Below are positions 8,466-16,682 of a DNA stretch of 64,000 bases, piece after piece (within the stretch, counting starts at the first letter, position 1; each line of letters starts with the position of its first letter). Under the pieces are notes generated by a model, which was given only the letters and a program-made list of their open reading frames with translations, searched no databases and was not told the origin of the DNA. The stretch is from Curtobacterium sp. 'Ferrero' (GTDB lineage Bacteria > Actinomycetota > Actinomycetes > Actinomycetales > Microbacteriaceae), in the NCBI RefSeq assembly GCF_002412165.1, contig NZ_NXIA01000002.1, positions 62,001 through 126,000 of the forward strand, written 5' to 3'. The position numbers and the translations under genes are program-made.

Positions 8466-9094
8466 CGTCCGAGCGCGGCGACGAGCCGCTCCGCCCGCGA
8501 CCGGAGGCCGTCGAGGTCGCCGTCGGTCAACGCCCCACCCACGAGCGGCGACCCGATGCCGACCGCGACCGCCCCCGCCGCGAGGTAGTCGCCCGCGTCC
8601 TCGACGCCGATGCCGCCGGACGGCACCACGTCGACGAAGTCCAGCGGCGCGAGCACCTGCCGGAGGAACGCCGGGCCGCCGAGCTGGGCCGCGGGGAACA
8701 CCTTGACGGCGCGTGCCCCGTGTCGCCACGCCCGCACGATCTCGGTCGGGGTCGCCGCGCCCGGGTACCAGCCGAGGCCGCGCTCGTGGGCGCGCTCGCC
8801 GATCGCCGGGTCCGTGTGCGGGCTGACCGCGAACGACGCCCCGGCCGCCGCCGCCTCGTCGAGCTGCCGCGGCTCGATGACGGTGCCGACCCCGAGCGTC
8901 GCCGACCGACCGTACCGTTCGACCGCCCAGGCGATGCCCTCCCGCCACCGCGGCGTGTTCGTGGTGATCTCGATCGCGCGGATCCCCGACTCGACCAGCA
9001 CGGCGACGACGTCCTCGACGTGTTCGCCGGTCCCGCCGCGGAGGATCGCGATCGCGGGGCCCGCCTGGTGTCGGTGTCGTTCGGTCTCGGCCAT
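8462..9094 (-). CDS. eda: 2-keto-3-deoxy-6-phosphogluconate (KDPG/KHG) aldolase
   Basis: A 210-residue class I aldolase. Visible catalytic residues are Glu42 (EITTNTP), Arg19 (AILRG), and the Schiff-base Lys131 in AVKVFPAAQLGG, followed by the GIG phosphate-binding segment (VPSGGIG). It cleaves KDPG to pyruvate and glyceraldehyde 3-phosphate. It lies between the PfkB kinase (42-bp gap) and the deacylase (4-bp overlap), so it is co-transcribed with them. There is no sign of 6-phosphogluconate dehydratase nearby, so it serves a dedicated route, not the classical Entner-Doudoroff pair. Confidence 0.9.
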   Translation of the reverse strand: MAETERHRHQAGPAIAILRGGTGEHVEDVVAVLVESGIRAIEITTNTPRWREGIAWAVERYGRSATLGVGTVIEPRQLDEAAAAGASFAVSPHTDPAIGERAHERGLGWYPGAATPTEIVRAWRHGARAVKVFPAAQLGGPAFLRQVLAPLDFVDVVPSGGIGVEDAGDYLAAGAVAVGIGSPLVGGALTDGDLDGLRSRAERLVAALGR

Positions 9095-9135
9095 GGGTGG
9101 TCCCTCCGGTCTGGTCGGTCTGCAGCCGTCGCTCG

Positions 9136-10125
9136 TCAGCGGTCCACGCGGTCGTGCACCACGTGGTCGTGGTCGTCGAGATGGTGGGCGTCCACGCCCT
9201 CGTGCTCGCCGCCCCCGCCCGCTCGGACAGCTCGCTCCCAGTCGCCGGCCCACGTGCACGCCCGGGCACCGGCGTCCGCGGCGCGCGCGAGGCCGTCCTC
9301 CGGGGCGGCTCCGGCCAGCATGCCCGCGAGCCACGCCGCCACGAACGCGTCCCCGGCACCCACCGGGTCCACCACCCGCACCGGGGTCGCCGGCCTGCGG
9401 TGGAGCACGCCGTCGACCGATGCCACCGCGCCGCGCGAACCCAGCTTGACGACCGCGGTCCCCTGGGCGAGTGCGGCGAGGTCGTGCGCGAGCGCCGCTT
9501 CGTCGTCCGGACGCTCGTCGCGGCCGAGGACGAGCCGGGCCTCGTCGTCGCCGGCGAAGACGACGGTCGACCGGACCGCGATCGCCCGGTAGACCGAGCG
9601 CGCGGTGTCGACGTCGACGAGCTTCGGCCGGTGGTTCACGTCGAACGACACCGGGACGTCGGCGGCGTGGGCACGGTCGAGGGCAGCGTCGACGCTGGCC
9701 CGTGCGGAGGTCGAGAGCACGGGGGTGATGCCGGTGCAGTGCAGGAGCGCCGCACGCTCGACGACGCCGGCCGGCAGGTCCGCCGGGCTCAGCGCCGAGC
9801 CCGCGGAGCCGCGACGGTGGTACGAGACGCGGGTGCGACCGTCGGGCAGGCGTTCCTTGAGCATGAGCCCGGTCGACCGGTCGGGGTCGCGGACCCCGAC
9901 GACCTCCACCCCGGCACCGCGCACGTCGGCGAGCACCCGGTCGCCCGCCGGGTCGGTGCCCACCCGTCCGATCCACGTCGCGGGCACCCCCGCCCGTGCG
10001 AGGCCGATCGCGACGTTGCTCTCCGCCCCGCCGGTGTCGACCGTGACGGCGTCCAGGTCGGTCAGCGGACCGCGGCCCCCGAGGAGCAGCATCGTCTCGC
10101 CGAACGTGACGACGGGGCCGGTCAC
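9136..10125 (-). CDS. kdgK: PfkB-family sugar kinase, probable 2-keto-3-deoxygluconate kinase
   Basis: A 329-residue ribokinase-like kinase that starts with GTG inside the IclR stop (GTGA). The N-terminal substrate loop TGGAESNVAIGLARAG and the C-terminal DPVGAGDAF catalytic/anion-hole motif are both intact. Next to a KDPG aldolase, phosphorylation of 2-keto-3-deoxygluconate is the simplest role. The last 25 or so residues are odd: a tail with six His and six Asp (GEHEGVDAHHLDDHDH and following) that is not part of the PfkB fold and could bind metal or be a neutral extension. The substrate is an inference from context. Confidence 0.85.
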   Translation of the reverse strand: MTGPVVTFGETMLLLGGRGPLTDLDAVTVDTGGAESNVAIGLARAGVPATWIGRVGTDPAGDRVLADVRGAGVEVVGVRDPDRSTGLMLKERLPDGRTRVSYHRRGSAGSALSPADLPAGVVERAALLHCTGITPVLSTSARASVDAALDRAHAADVPVSFDVNHRPKLVDVDTARSVYRAIAVRSTVVFAGDDEARLVLGRDERPDDEAALAHDLAALAQGTAVVKLGSRGAVASVDGVLHRRPATPVRVVDPVGAGDAFVAAWLAGMLAGAAPEDGLARAADAGARACTWAGDWERAVRAGGGGEHEGVDAHHLDDHDHVVHDRVDR

Positions 10126-10940
10126 CGGACGGCCCTCGACAGGGCGATCCGCGCCGACGACGAGCCGAGCGCGACCGAGATCTCGTGCGCCGTCCGGACC
10201 ACACCGGACCCGAGTTCGCGGACCGCCGCGGCCGGGAACCGGGAGGCGAGCCCCGAGATGCTCATCGCGCCGACCAGCTGGTTCGCGTGGTCGAACACGG
10301 GTGCGGCGACGCAGCGGATGTCGGGTTCGTTCTCGCGGTCGTCGATGCCGTACCCGCGCTGGAGCGTGCGGTCGACCTCGCGGCGCCACCGGACGTCGTC
10401 GGTGATGGTGTGCTCGGTCATCGCGCGGACGGGCTCGGCGAGCACCCGGGCGAGCAGGTCCGGCTCGCCGAATGCGACGATGGCCTTGCCGGACGCGGTG
10501 TTCCGCATCGGCAGGCGGTTGCCGATCCGGGATCCCATCCGCACGGTCCCGCGGGTCTCCACCTTGTCGACGTAGACGATGTCGGTGCCGTCCGGCACGA
10601 CGAGGTGACAGGTCAGCCCGGTCTGCTCGGCGGTACGCCGGAGGAAGGGCGCGGCGGCGGCCCGGAGGTCGATGCCCTCGAGGTAGCTCTGCCCGAGGAG
10701 CAGTGCTCCGAGGCCGAGGGTGAAGCCTGCGTCGGCGGTGCGGCGCAGCAGGTCGCTCTCGACCATCGGCGCGGTCAACCGCAGGACGGTCGACTTCGCG
10801 GTGCCGAGCTCGGCGGCCAGCGTGCCGAGGCTGACTGAGGCGTCGCCCGCCCGGGTGCGCTCGGCGACGCAGTCGAGCAGCCGCAGGCCGCGCCGCAGCG
10901 AGAGCGCCGCGTTGCGGGCCGGGAGGTCGGGCGCGGTCAC
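10122..10940 (-). CDS. IclR family transcriptional regulator
   Basis: A 272-residue regulator with an N-terminal winged helix (residues about 15-75, including TLAAELGTAKSTVLRL) and a C-terminal effector-binding domain (LTCHLVVPDGTDIVYVDKVE, RLPMRNTASGKAIVAF, ENEPDIRCVAAPVFD). It starts at GTG 10940, overlapping the dehydratase stop by GTGA, and its own stop overlaps the kinase GTG. It is embedded in the operon, so it probably autoregulates it from the palindrome at 12157-12171. IclR proteins of sugar-acid pathways often sense the keto-deoxy intermediate. Confidence 0.9.
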   Translation of the reverse strand: MTAPDLPARNAALSLRRGLRLLDCVAERTRAGDASVSLGTLAAELGTAKSTVLRLTAPMVESDLLRRTADAGFTLGLGALLLGQSYLEGIDLRAAAAPFLRRTAEQTGLTCHLVVPDGTDIVYVDKVETRGTVRMGSRIGNRLPMRNTASGKAIVAFGEPDLLARVLAEPVRAMTEHTITDDVRWRREVDRTLQRGYGIDDRENEPDIRCVAAPVFDHANQLVGAMSISGLASRFPAAAVRELGSGVVRTAHEISVALGSSSARIALSRAVR

Positions 10941-12073
10941 CGGAACACCGTCTCGATCGTGTCGAGCACCCGGTCGTCGTCGTCGAGGACGAGGACCCGT
11001 CGCCACTTGTCGAACACGGTGCACGGGTGCGAGATGCCGAACACCACCACGTCCCCCGGCGTCAGTGCGGGCGCCCCGTCGGCGAGCCGCAGGTAGCAGT
11101 GCTGGTCGTCGAGACGGGTGACGGTGACCGTCCCGGGGACCGGGGGGACGGGGCGGGCGCTCGCCGTGCCTCCCGGCCGGACCTCGCGCACCACCGGGAG
11201 GCCTTCGTCGAAGCTGATGTCGCGTTTGCCGACCGCGACCAGGGCGAGACCGGGTTCCGGGCAGGACGTGACGCGACCCCACACCCGGATGGCCGGCCGC
11301 AGGTGGCCCTCCTCCGGCCGACGGCCGAACGGGGTGCGCTCGGCGTAGAAGCCGTCGTCGTGCGTCAGGGACGCGCCGCTGCGCAGCAGCACGTCGACGT
11401 CGTCGGGCCGGTCCTCGACCGCGTCGACGACCGCGTCGAACCAGGCGCTGCCGCCCATGCTCAGCAGGGTGCGCGGTGCGGCCACGACCTCGCGGACCGC
11501 GCTGGCGGCGTCGAGCACGCCGCGGACGTAGGACCGCGCCTCGTCGGGGCCGGGGAGTCCGCCCTCGTAGCCGGTGACACCGCGGACCCGGAGTCCCGCC
11601 GCGGCGGCGTGGTGGGCGAGGGCGATGCCGTCGGCGGGGGAGCGGACACCCGTGCGACCGCCTGGGAAGCCGATCTCGACCAGGACGTCGAGCGCGCCGT
11701 GCTCGGCGGCCGCGGCCACGCCGGCGTCGGAGTCCACCTGGAACAGCACGTCGGCGTCCGGCGCGGCCCCAGGCCGCCCGGCGATCCAGGCGAGCCCGGC
11801 GGGGTCGAGGACCTCGTTCGCGATGAACAGCCGACGGATCCCGTGGTCCCACGCGACGACCGCCTGCTGCACGGACGCGACGGTCATGCCCCAGGCGCCG
11901 AGGTCGAGTTGCCGACGCGCGAGGGCCGGCGCCATGTGGGTCTTCATGTGCGGTGCGAACAGGAGCCCGTGGCGATCGACGTACGCCTGCATCACGGCCG
12001 CGTTGGCCGCGAGCGCGGACTCCCGCAGCGTCATCACGGGCAGGAGCACGTCGTCGAGCACGTGTGCGGGCAT
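10937..12073 (-). CDS. PLP-dependent D-amino-acid deaminase/dehydratase (D-serine dehydratase / D-threonine aldolase fold)
   Basis: A 378-residue fold-type III PLP enzyme. Lys44 in LFAPHMKTHMAP is the Schiff-base lysine, the alanine-racemase-type barrel follows, and the C-terminal domain carries the zinc-binding HxC pair His349/Cys351 (ISHPCTVFDKW) of eukaryotic-type D-serine dehydratases. The family removes ammonia from beta-hydroxy D-amino acids via an enamine. It is the first gene of the operon and is followed by keto-deoxy sugar acid kinase and aldolase genes. A hydroxylated D-amino acid such as D-glucosaminate, giving 2-keto-3-deoxygluconate, therefore fits better than D-serine. The substrate is inferred. 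Confidence 0.85.
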   Translation of the reverse strand: MPAHVLDDVLLPVMTLRESALAANAAVMQAYVDRHGLLFAPHMKTHMAPALARRQLDLGAWGMTVASVQQAVVAWDHGIRRLFIANEVLDPAGLAWIAGRPGAAPDADVLFQVDSDAGVAAAAEHGALDVLVEIGFPGGRTGVRSPADGIALAHHAAAAGLRVRGVTGYEGGLPGPDEARSYVRGVLDAASAVREVVAAPRTLLSMGGSAWFDAVVDAVEDRPDDVDVLLRSGASLTHDDGFYAERTPFGRRPEEGHLRPAIRVWGRVTSCPEPGLALVAVGKRDISFDEGLPVVREVRPGGTASARPVPPVPGTVTVTRLDDQHCYLRLADGAPALTPGDVVVFGISHPCTVFDKWRRVLVLDDDDRVLDTIETVFR

Positions 12074-12156
12074 CGGACCTCCTCGTCGTCCGGTCACGGT
12101 CGTCCCGTCACCGTCGTGCAGTGCGCCCCGTCGGGACAACACCGTCCGTCGACACA

Positions 12157-12171
12157 TTGTGCATTGCACAA
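12157..12171. promoter_or_regulatory. IclR-type operator candidate
   Basis: TTGTGCATTGCACAA is a perfect 7-1-7 palindrome in the 173-bp gap between the catabolic operon and the divergent MFS gene. A weaker copy (about 12114-12128, CGTGCAGTGCG core) lies closer to the operon start. The IclR gene is in the operon itself, so this is its most likely target. Confidence 0.65.
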
Positions 12172-12246
12172 CGCCGATGTCCACCGCGCCGGAGGACGCG
12201 GCGCCGGACCCTGCGGAAGCCGAGCAGGGTTAGCATTCGGGACGAC

Positions 12247-13665
12247 ATGACGACGACGACATCGACCCCCCGGGTCCGCCGCCCCGGCAGCACGGCGGTG
12301 GCCGTCCTGGTGGCGGGCACCTTCTTCATGGAGCTGCTGGACGGCACCATCCTCGCGACCGCCGCGCCGGCGATGGGGCGCGACCTCGGGGTCGACTCGG
12401 CCGCGGTCGGCGTGGCGATCACGGCCTACCTCGTGACGCTCGCCGTCTTCATCCCGGTCAGCGGCTGGATCACCGACCGCGTCGGCTCCCGCACGGTCTT
12501 CGCCTCCGCGATCGCCCTGTTCACGGTGGCGTCGGCGCTCTGTGCCGCGTCGACCGGACTCGTCGACCTGACGCTCTGGCGCATCCTGCAGGGACTCGGC
12601 GGCGCGCTGATGGTGCCGGTGGGTCGGCTCATCGTGCTCCGGAGCGCCGGGCGCGACCAGCTCGTCACCGCGATCGCGATCCTGACCTGGCCGGCACTCG
12701 CCGCACCGATCATCGCGCCGTTCGTCGGCGGCGTGCTCGTCGACACCCTCACGTGGCACTGGATCTTCCTCGTGAACATCCCGCTCGGGGTCGTCGCCTT
12801 CGTCGCGGCCCTCGTGCTCGTCCCCCAGGAACGTGCTCCGGAACGGGTGCCGTTCGACTGGCTGGGCTCCCTGCTCGCGTGTCTCGGGCTCGGCGCGCTC
12901 GTCGTGATGGCCTCGCTGCTCGCGCTCGACACCATCCCGGTGCTCGCCGTCGTGCTGTCCGGCGTGGTCGGGGCGCTCTGCTGCTGGCTGGCGATCCGGC
13001 ACTTCCGCCGGGCCCCGCACCCGATCATGGGGCTCGGCTCCTTCCGCCTGGAGACCTTCCGGGTGTCGCACGCGGGAGGGAGCCTCTTCCGCCTGGCCGT
13101 CTCGGCGGTGCCGTTCGTGCTGCCGCTGCTGTTCCAGGACGCGTGGGGGTGGAGCGCCGTCCTCGCCGGGTCGGCCGTGCTCTGGGTGTTCGTCGGGAAC
13201 CTCGGCATCAAACCGATGACCACCCCGTTCCTGCGGTGGTTCGGCTACCGTCCGGTGATCATCGTGTCCTCCGCGGTGGCGGCGCTGAGCGTGGTGGCGA
13301 TGGCCTTCACGACCCCGGACACCCCGTTCTGGCTGCTCGCCGTGCTCCTCGTCGTGAGCGGTGCGGCCCGTTCGGTCGGCTTCACGGCGTACAACACGAT
13401 CGCGTTCGCCGACGTCGAGCAGGCCGACATGACCCCGGCGAACACCCTGTCGTCGACGCTGCAGCAGACGGCCGCCGGCTTCGGTGTCGCGGTCGCGGCG
13501 GTCGTGATCCGTGCCGCTGCGGGGCTCGACGGGTCGGGGCCGTACGTCGTCGCGTTCTGGGTGATCGCGGTCCTGCTCGCCGTCGCATGCGTCGAGGGGG
13601 TCCTCATGAGCCGGACCGCTGGCGACACGGTGCGGCCCGTCCGGCGGGTCCGTGTCCGGACCTGA
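12247..13665 (+). CDS. MFS transporter, DHA2-like
   Basis: A 472-residue major facilitator protein, ATG 12247. It has MELLDGTILATAAPAMGRDLG in span 1 (motif D1-like), the loop motif ITDRVGSRTVF (motif A), and PxxGGVLVD-type motif C near residue 160; about 14 hydrophobic spans. DHA2 proteins are usually drug:H+ antiporters. Sharing a divergent promoter and IclR operator with the amino-sugar-acid operon suggests possible import of its substrate or export of a by-product. That link is an inference, because the sequence itself is exporter-like. Confidence 0.85.
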   Translation: MTTTTSTPRVRRPGSTAVAVLVAGTFFMELLDGTILATAAPAMGRDLGVDSAAVGVAITAYLVTLAVFIPVSGWITDRVGSRTVFASAIALFTVASALCAASTGLVDLTLWRILQGLGGALMVPVGRLIVLRSAGRDQLVTAIAILTWPALAAPIIAPFVGGVLVDTLTWHWIFLVNIPLGVVAFVAALVLVPQERAPERVPFDWLGSLLACLGLGALVVMASLLALDTIPVLAVVLSGVVGALCCWLAIRHFRRAPHPIMGLGSFRLETFRVSHAGGSLFRLAVSAVPFVLPLLFQDAWGWSAVLAGSAVLWVFVGNLGIKPMTTPFLRWFGYRPVIIVSSAVAALSVVAMAFTTPDTPFWLLAVLLVVSGAARSVGFTAYNTIAFADVEQADMTPANTLSSTLQQTAAGFGVAVAAVVIRAAAGLDGSGPYVVAFWVIAVLLAVACVEGVLMSRTAGDTVRPVRRVRVRT

Positions 13666-13684
13666 CGGCCGGCCCCCACATGCC

Positions 13685-13720
13685 GGCCCGTCCGGCCCGT
13701 CCGGCCCGTCCGGCCTGTCC
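13685..13720. repeat. 9-bp GGCCCGTCC tandem repeat in a 303-bp gap
   Basis: Four consecutive copies of GGCCCGTCC (the last is GGCCTGTCC). They are flanked by a degenerate duplication: the last codons of the MFS gene and its following bases (GCGGGTCCGTGTCCGG...CTGACGGCC) recur at about 13724-13750. The remainder of the 13666-13968 gap shows no ORF or clear promoter. Confidence 0.7.
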
Positions 13721-13968
13721 GGGCGGGTCCGCGTCCGTTCCTGACGGCCCGCCTCCACACCGCCGCTGTCCGTTCGCGACCAGGTCACGCGCACGAAACC
13801 CGTCCCGCGCTACAGTCTCAGCTACCGTCCGCGGTCGCCGAGTACCGTGACCGCGGCAGGGTGCCCGGACCGTCCCGGGTTGACCGGGACGAACCACCGG
13901 CCGACACGGCACGGCCCCGGAACAGCAGGACACCCGCACCAGCAGGACACCCGGAACAGGAAGGCAGC

Positions 13969-14745
13969 ATGGCCGCTCCGCAGCAGCAGGGGACGATGGA
14001 TCCCGACGCCGACGTGCAGCCGACCGCACTCCGCGTCGTCAGCTACAACCTCCGCGAGCACACCGCGAACGGCGAGCTCGCATCGCTGGCGGAGTCGTCA
14101 CAGGCCGACGTCCTCTGCGTGCAGGAGTGCGACTCGAACGACCTCGCGCCGACCGTCGGCGGACTGACCCTGGCGGCGTCGACCAAGGCGAACCGGCTCG
14201 GCCTCGCGATCTACAAGCGCGACGACCGGTTCGACCTGCGGGACTTCACGATCCACTCGCTGCAGAAGTCGCTGCACGACCGGGTCCTCGCGCCCGCGCA
14301 CGAGCGGCTCATCGCCATGCACCTCCGCGACACCGAGGCCGACGCCGAGGTCATCGTCGCGTCGTTCCACGCCTCACCGCTGACCGCGACGAACTCCCTG
14401 CGCCGGAAGCAGATCGAGGCGGCGCACCAGTTCGTCCGCGACCTCTCGAGCGAGGCCCCCGCGATCATGGTCGGCGACTTCAACTACCCCTGGTTCCAGA
14501 CGAACCTGCGCCGCAAGATCGAGGCGCACGGCTTCGCCCTGTCCCTCTCCGACCAGCCGACCTACCTGCGGTACCGCAAGTTCACCGGGCACTTCGACTT
14601 CGCCACGAGCGTCGGCCTGCACATCGCGGGCGTCGAGACACTCCCTGCCGGAGTCTCCGACCACCGGCCGATCCTGGTCCGGGCGCACTACGAGCACCCG
14701 GGCGACACCGCCGGCTACCCGACGGTCGACGCCCCCGCCGCCTGA
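13969..14745 (+). CDS. endonuclease/exonuclease/phosphatase family protein
   Basis: A 258-residue metal-dependent phosphohydrolase of the EEP (DNase I-like) fold. The motifs occur in order: VVSYNLRE (Asn ligand), CVQECD (metal-ligand Glu), IMVGDFNYP (Asp/Asn pair) and SDHRPI (catalytic Asp-His near residue 232). The ATG at 13969 follows ACAGGAAGGC. Family members cleave phosphodiesters in nucleic acids, phospholipids or inositol phosphates. No signal peptide is visible, so it is probably cytoplasmic. The frame is open upstream, but that section is proline/arginine-rich and is not included. Confidence 0.85.
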   Translation: MAAPQQQGTMDPDADVQPTALRVVSYNLREHTANGELASLAESSQADVLCVQECDSNDLAPTVGGLTLAASTKANRLGLAIYKRDDRFDLRDFTIHSLQKSLHDRVLAPAHERLIAMHLRDTEADAEVIVASFHASPLTATNSLRRKQIEAAHQFVRDLSSEAPAIMVGDFNYPWFQTNLRRKIEAHGFALSLSDQPTYLRYRKFTGHFDFATSVGLHIAGVETLPAGVSDHRPILVRAHYEHPGDTAGYPTVDAPAA

Positions 14746-14896
14746 CCCCCGGCGCACGTCCGTCGCGCCCCGGCCCACAGACGCGCTGGTCGCGCGACGT
14801 GCCGTCGGCGTGCTGCGTTGGTCGCGGAACGTGTCGCCTCGCCGGGAGGTGAGCGGCAGGTCCTGCGACCAGCGCGGGTGCGACGCGACCGCACGA

Positions 14897-14940
14897 CGGA
14901 CGGGAGGCGCGGTGCCCGCCCGCACCGCGCCTCCCGTCCG
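14897..14940. terminator. 19-bp terminator stem (bidirectional)
   Basis: CGGACGGGAGGCGCGGTGC pairs perfectly with its complement across a 6-nt loop, between the convergent EEP and metI genes. It contains the GGGAGGCGCGG core that recurs in other terminators of this window. Confidence 0.85.
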
Positions 14941-14973
14941 CCGCCTGGTCACGCCCGGCGACCTGGCGCCGCG

Positions 14974-15645
14974 TCAGCGACGCAGCGTCGCCCGCGCCAG
15001 ACGATTGCCGAGGAACTGCCCGAGCTGCACGATCACGACGATCGCCGCCACGGACACGTAGACGATCCACCAGTCGTACCGCTGCGAGCCGTAGGTGATC
15101 GCGTACTCGCCGAGACCGCCACCGCCCACGATCGCGCCCTGCGCCGTCATGTCGACGATCCCCACGTAGATGAACGTGTAGCCGAGGATGAGCGGGCCGA
15201 GCCCCTCCGGGATGAGCACGGTGAGGAGGATCGACAGCGGGTGCGCGCCGGACGCCCGAGCGGCCTCGACCACGCCGGGGTCCACCGCCAGCAGGTTCTG
15301 CTCGACGATCCGGGCGACCGCGAACGACGCCGCGAACGAGATGGCGAACGTGACCGCGGGGACGCCGATCGTGGTGCCGACGACCTCGCGTTGGAGCGGA
15401 CCGATCGCGGCGAGGAGGATCACGAACGGGATCGGTCGCACGATGTTCACGGCGACGTTGACGACCGTGTGCACCGTCCGGTTGCCGAGCAGGTTCCCCG
15501 GCCGCGTCGCGTACAGCGTGAGCCCGAGCGCCAGCCCGATCACACCGGCCACGACCAGCGAGATGACCGTCATCACCAGGGTGTCCCGCACCGAGGCGAG
15601 GAAGACGTCGAACGAGTCGATCACGCTCTGGAAGGTGTTGTTCAC
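14974..15645 (-). CDS. metI: methionine ABC transporter permease
   Basis: A 223-residue membrane protein with about five to six spans and the binding-protein-dependent permease EAA loop (VVEAARASGAHPLSI, followed by the conserved Gly and LIPEGLG). It is typical of MetI in length and sequence. The GTG start overlaps the metN stop by GTGA, so translation is coupled. With MetN and MetQ it forms the methionine (D/L) uptake system of the MUT family. Confidence 0.92.
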   Translation of the reverse strand: MNNTFQSVIDSFDVFLASVRDTLVMTVISLVVAGVIGLALGLTLYATRPGNLLGNRTVHTVVNVAVNIVRPIPFVILLAAIGPLQREVVGTTIGVPAVTFAISFAASFAVARIVEQNLLAVDPGVVEAARASGAHPLSILLTVLIPEGLGPLILGYTFIYVGIVDMTAQGAIVGGGGLGEYAITYGSQRYDWWIVYVSVAAIVVIVQLGQFLGNRLARATLRR

Positions 15646-16682
15646 GCTGCGGCCTCCTCGTCCACGGTCGTGCCGGCGTCGCGCAGGGCGGCGATCGCCC
15701 GGTCGACCGCGTCGGGGTCGTCGCTCGTCAGCTCGTAGGTGAGCGAGCCGATGCGGCGCTCTCGGATCTCTCCGACGCCACCGAACACGAGCTCGGCCGC
15801 GACGCCGTGCGTCCGCCAGGCGGCGTCGACCCGGTTCTGCAGGCCGACCTCGTCGGTGACCTGCACGGTCACGAGTCGGCCGGAGTGGTGCTCGCGCAGT
15901 CGCGTGAGCTGCTCCGCGGTCGGGCGGTCGTGCAGTGCGGTCCGGACGAAACGCTGCGCGGCCGGGGTCTGCGGTGCCGCGAACACGTCGTACACGTCGC
16001 CGACCTCGACCACGCGACCGTGCTCCATGACGGCGACGCGGTCGGCGATCTGCCGGACGGCGTCCATCTCGTGCGTGATGACGATGATCGTCACGCCGAG
16101 CTCCCGGTTCACCCGGCGGAGCAGTCCGAGGACCTCCGACGTGGTGTCCGGGTCGAGGGCGCTGGTGGCCTCGTCGGCGAGCAGGAGCTCCGGATTCGAC
16201 GCGAGCGCACGGGCGATGCCGACGCGCTGCTTCTGCCCGCCGGAGAGCTGCTCCGGGTAGGCGTACGCGCGGTCGAGCAGTCCGACGAAGTCGAGGAGCT
16301 CCGCGACCCGACGGTCGCGTTCCTGCTTGCCGACCCCGGCGACCTTGAGCGGGTACGCGACGTTGCCGGCGATGGTCCGGGAGCGGAACAGGTTGAACTG
16401 CTGGAAGATCATCCCGATCCGCCGACGCGCCTGCCGCCGGTCCCGCTCGGGGATCGCCGTCAGCTCCTGGCCGGCGACCGTCACCGACCCGGAACTCGGC
16501 AGCTCCAGGGCGTTGACGAGCCGGACGAGCGTCGACTTGCCGGCGCCGGAGTACCCGATGACGCCGAGGACCTCGCCCTGGTGCACGTCCAGGGAGACGT
16601 CCTCGACGGCCACCACGGTCTCGCCGGTGTCGGCGCGGCGGTAGTGCTTCGAGACGCCGCGGAGTTCGACGAGGGCGGGCAC
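15642..16682 (-). CDS. metN: methionine ABC transporter ATP-binding protein
   Basis: A 346-residue ABC ATPase with Walker A GYSGAGKST (about residues 43-51), the signature LSGGQKQR, Walker B LLADEATSALD and the H-loop ITHEM. The C-terminal 90 or so residues form an ACT-like NIL domain (HSGRLVTVQVTDE onwards), which in MetN proteins binds methionine and trans-inhibits transport. Its GTG start overlaps the last base of the metQ stop, so the operon order is metQ-metN-metI. Confidence 0.94.
   Translation of the reverse strand: MPALVELRGVSKHYRRADTGETVVAVEDVSLDVHQGEVLGVIGYSGAGKSTLVRLVNALELPSSGSVTVAGQELTAIPERDRRQARRRIGMIFQQFNLFRSRTIAGNVAYPLKVAGVGKQERDRRVAELLDFVGLLDRAYAYPEQLSGGQKQRVGIARALASNPELLLADEATSALDPDTTSEVLGLLRRVNRELGVTIIVITHEMDAVRQIADRVAVMEHGRVVEVGDVYDVFAAPQTPAAQRFVRTALHDRPTAEQLTRLREHHSGRLVTVQVTDEVGLQNRVDAAWRTHGVAAELVFGGVGEIRERRIGSLTYELTSDDPDAVDRAIAALRDAGTTVDEEAAA

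Noticed and set aside
12094-13794. 566-codon minus-strand frame opposite the MFS gene
   Set aside because: Charged low-complexity product, antisense to a well-supported transporter; no ribosome site.
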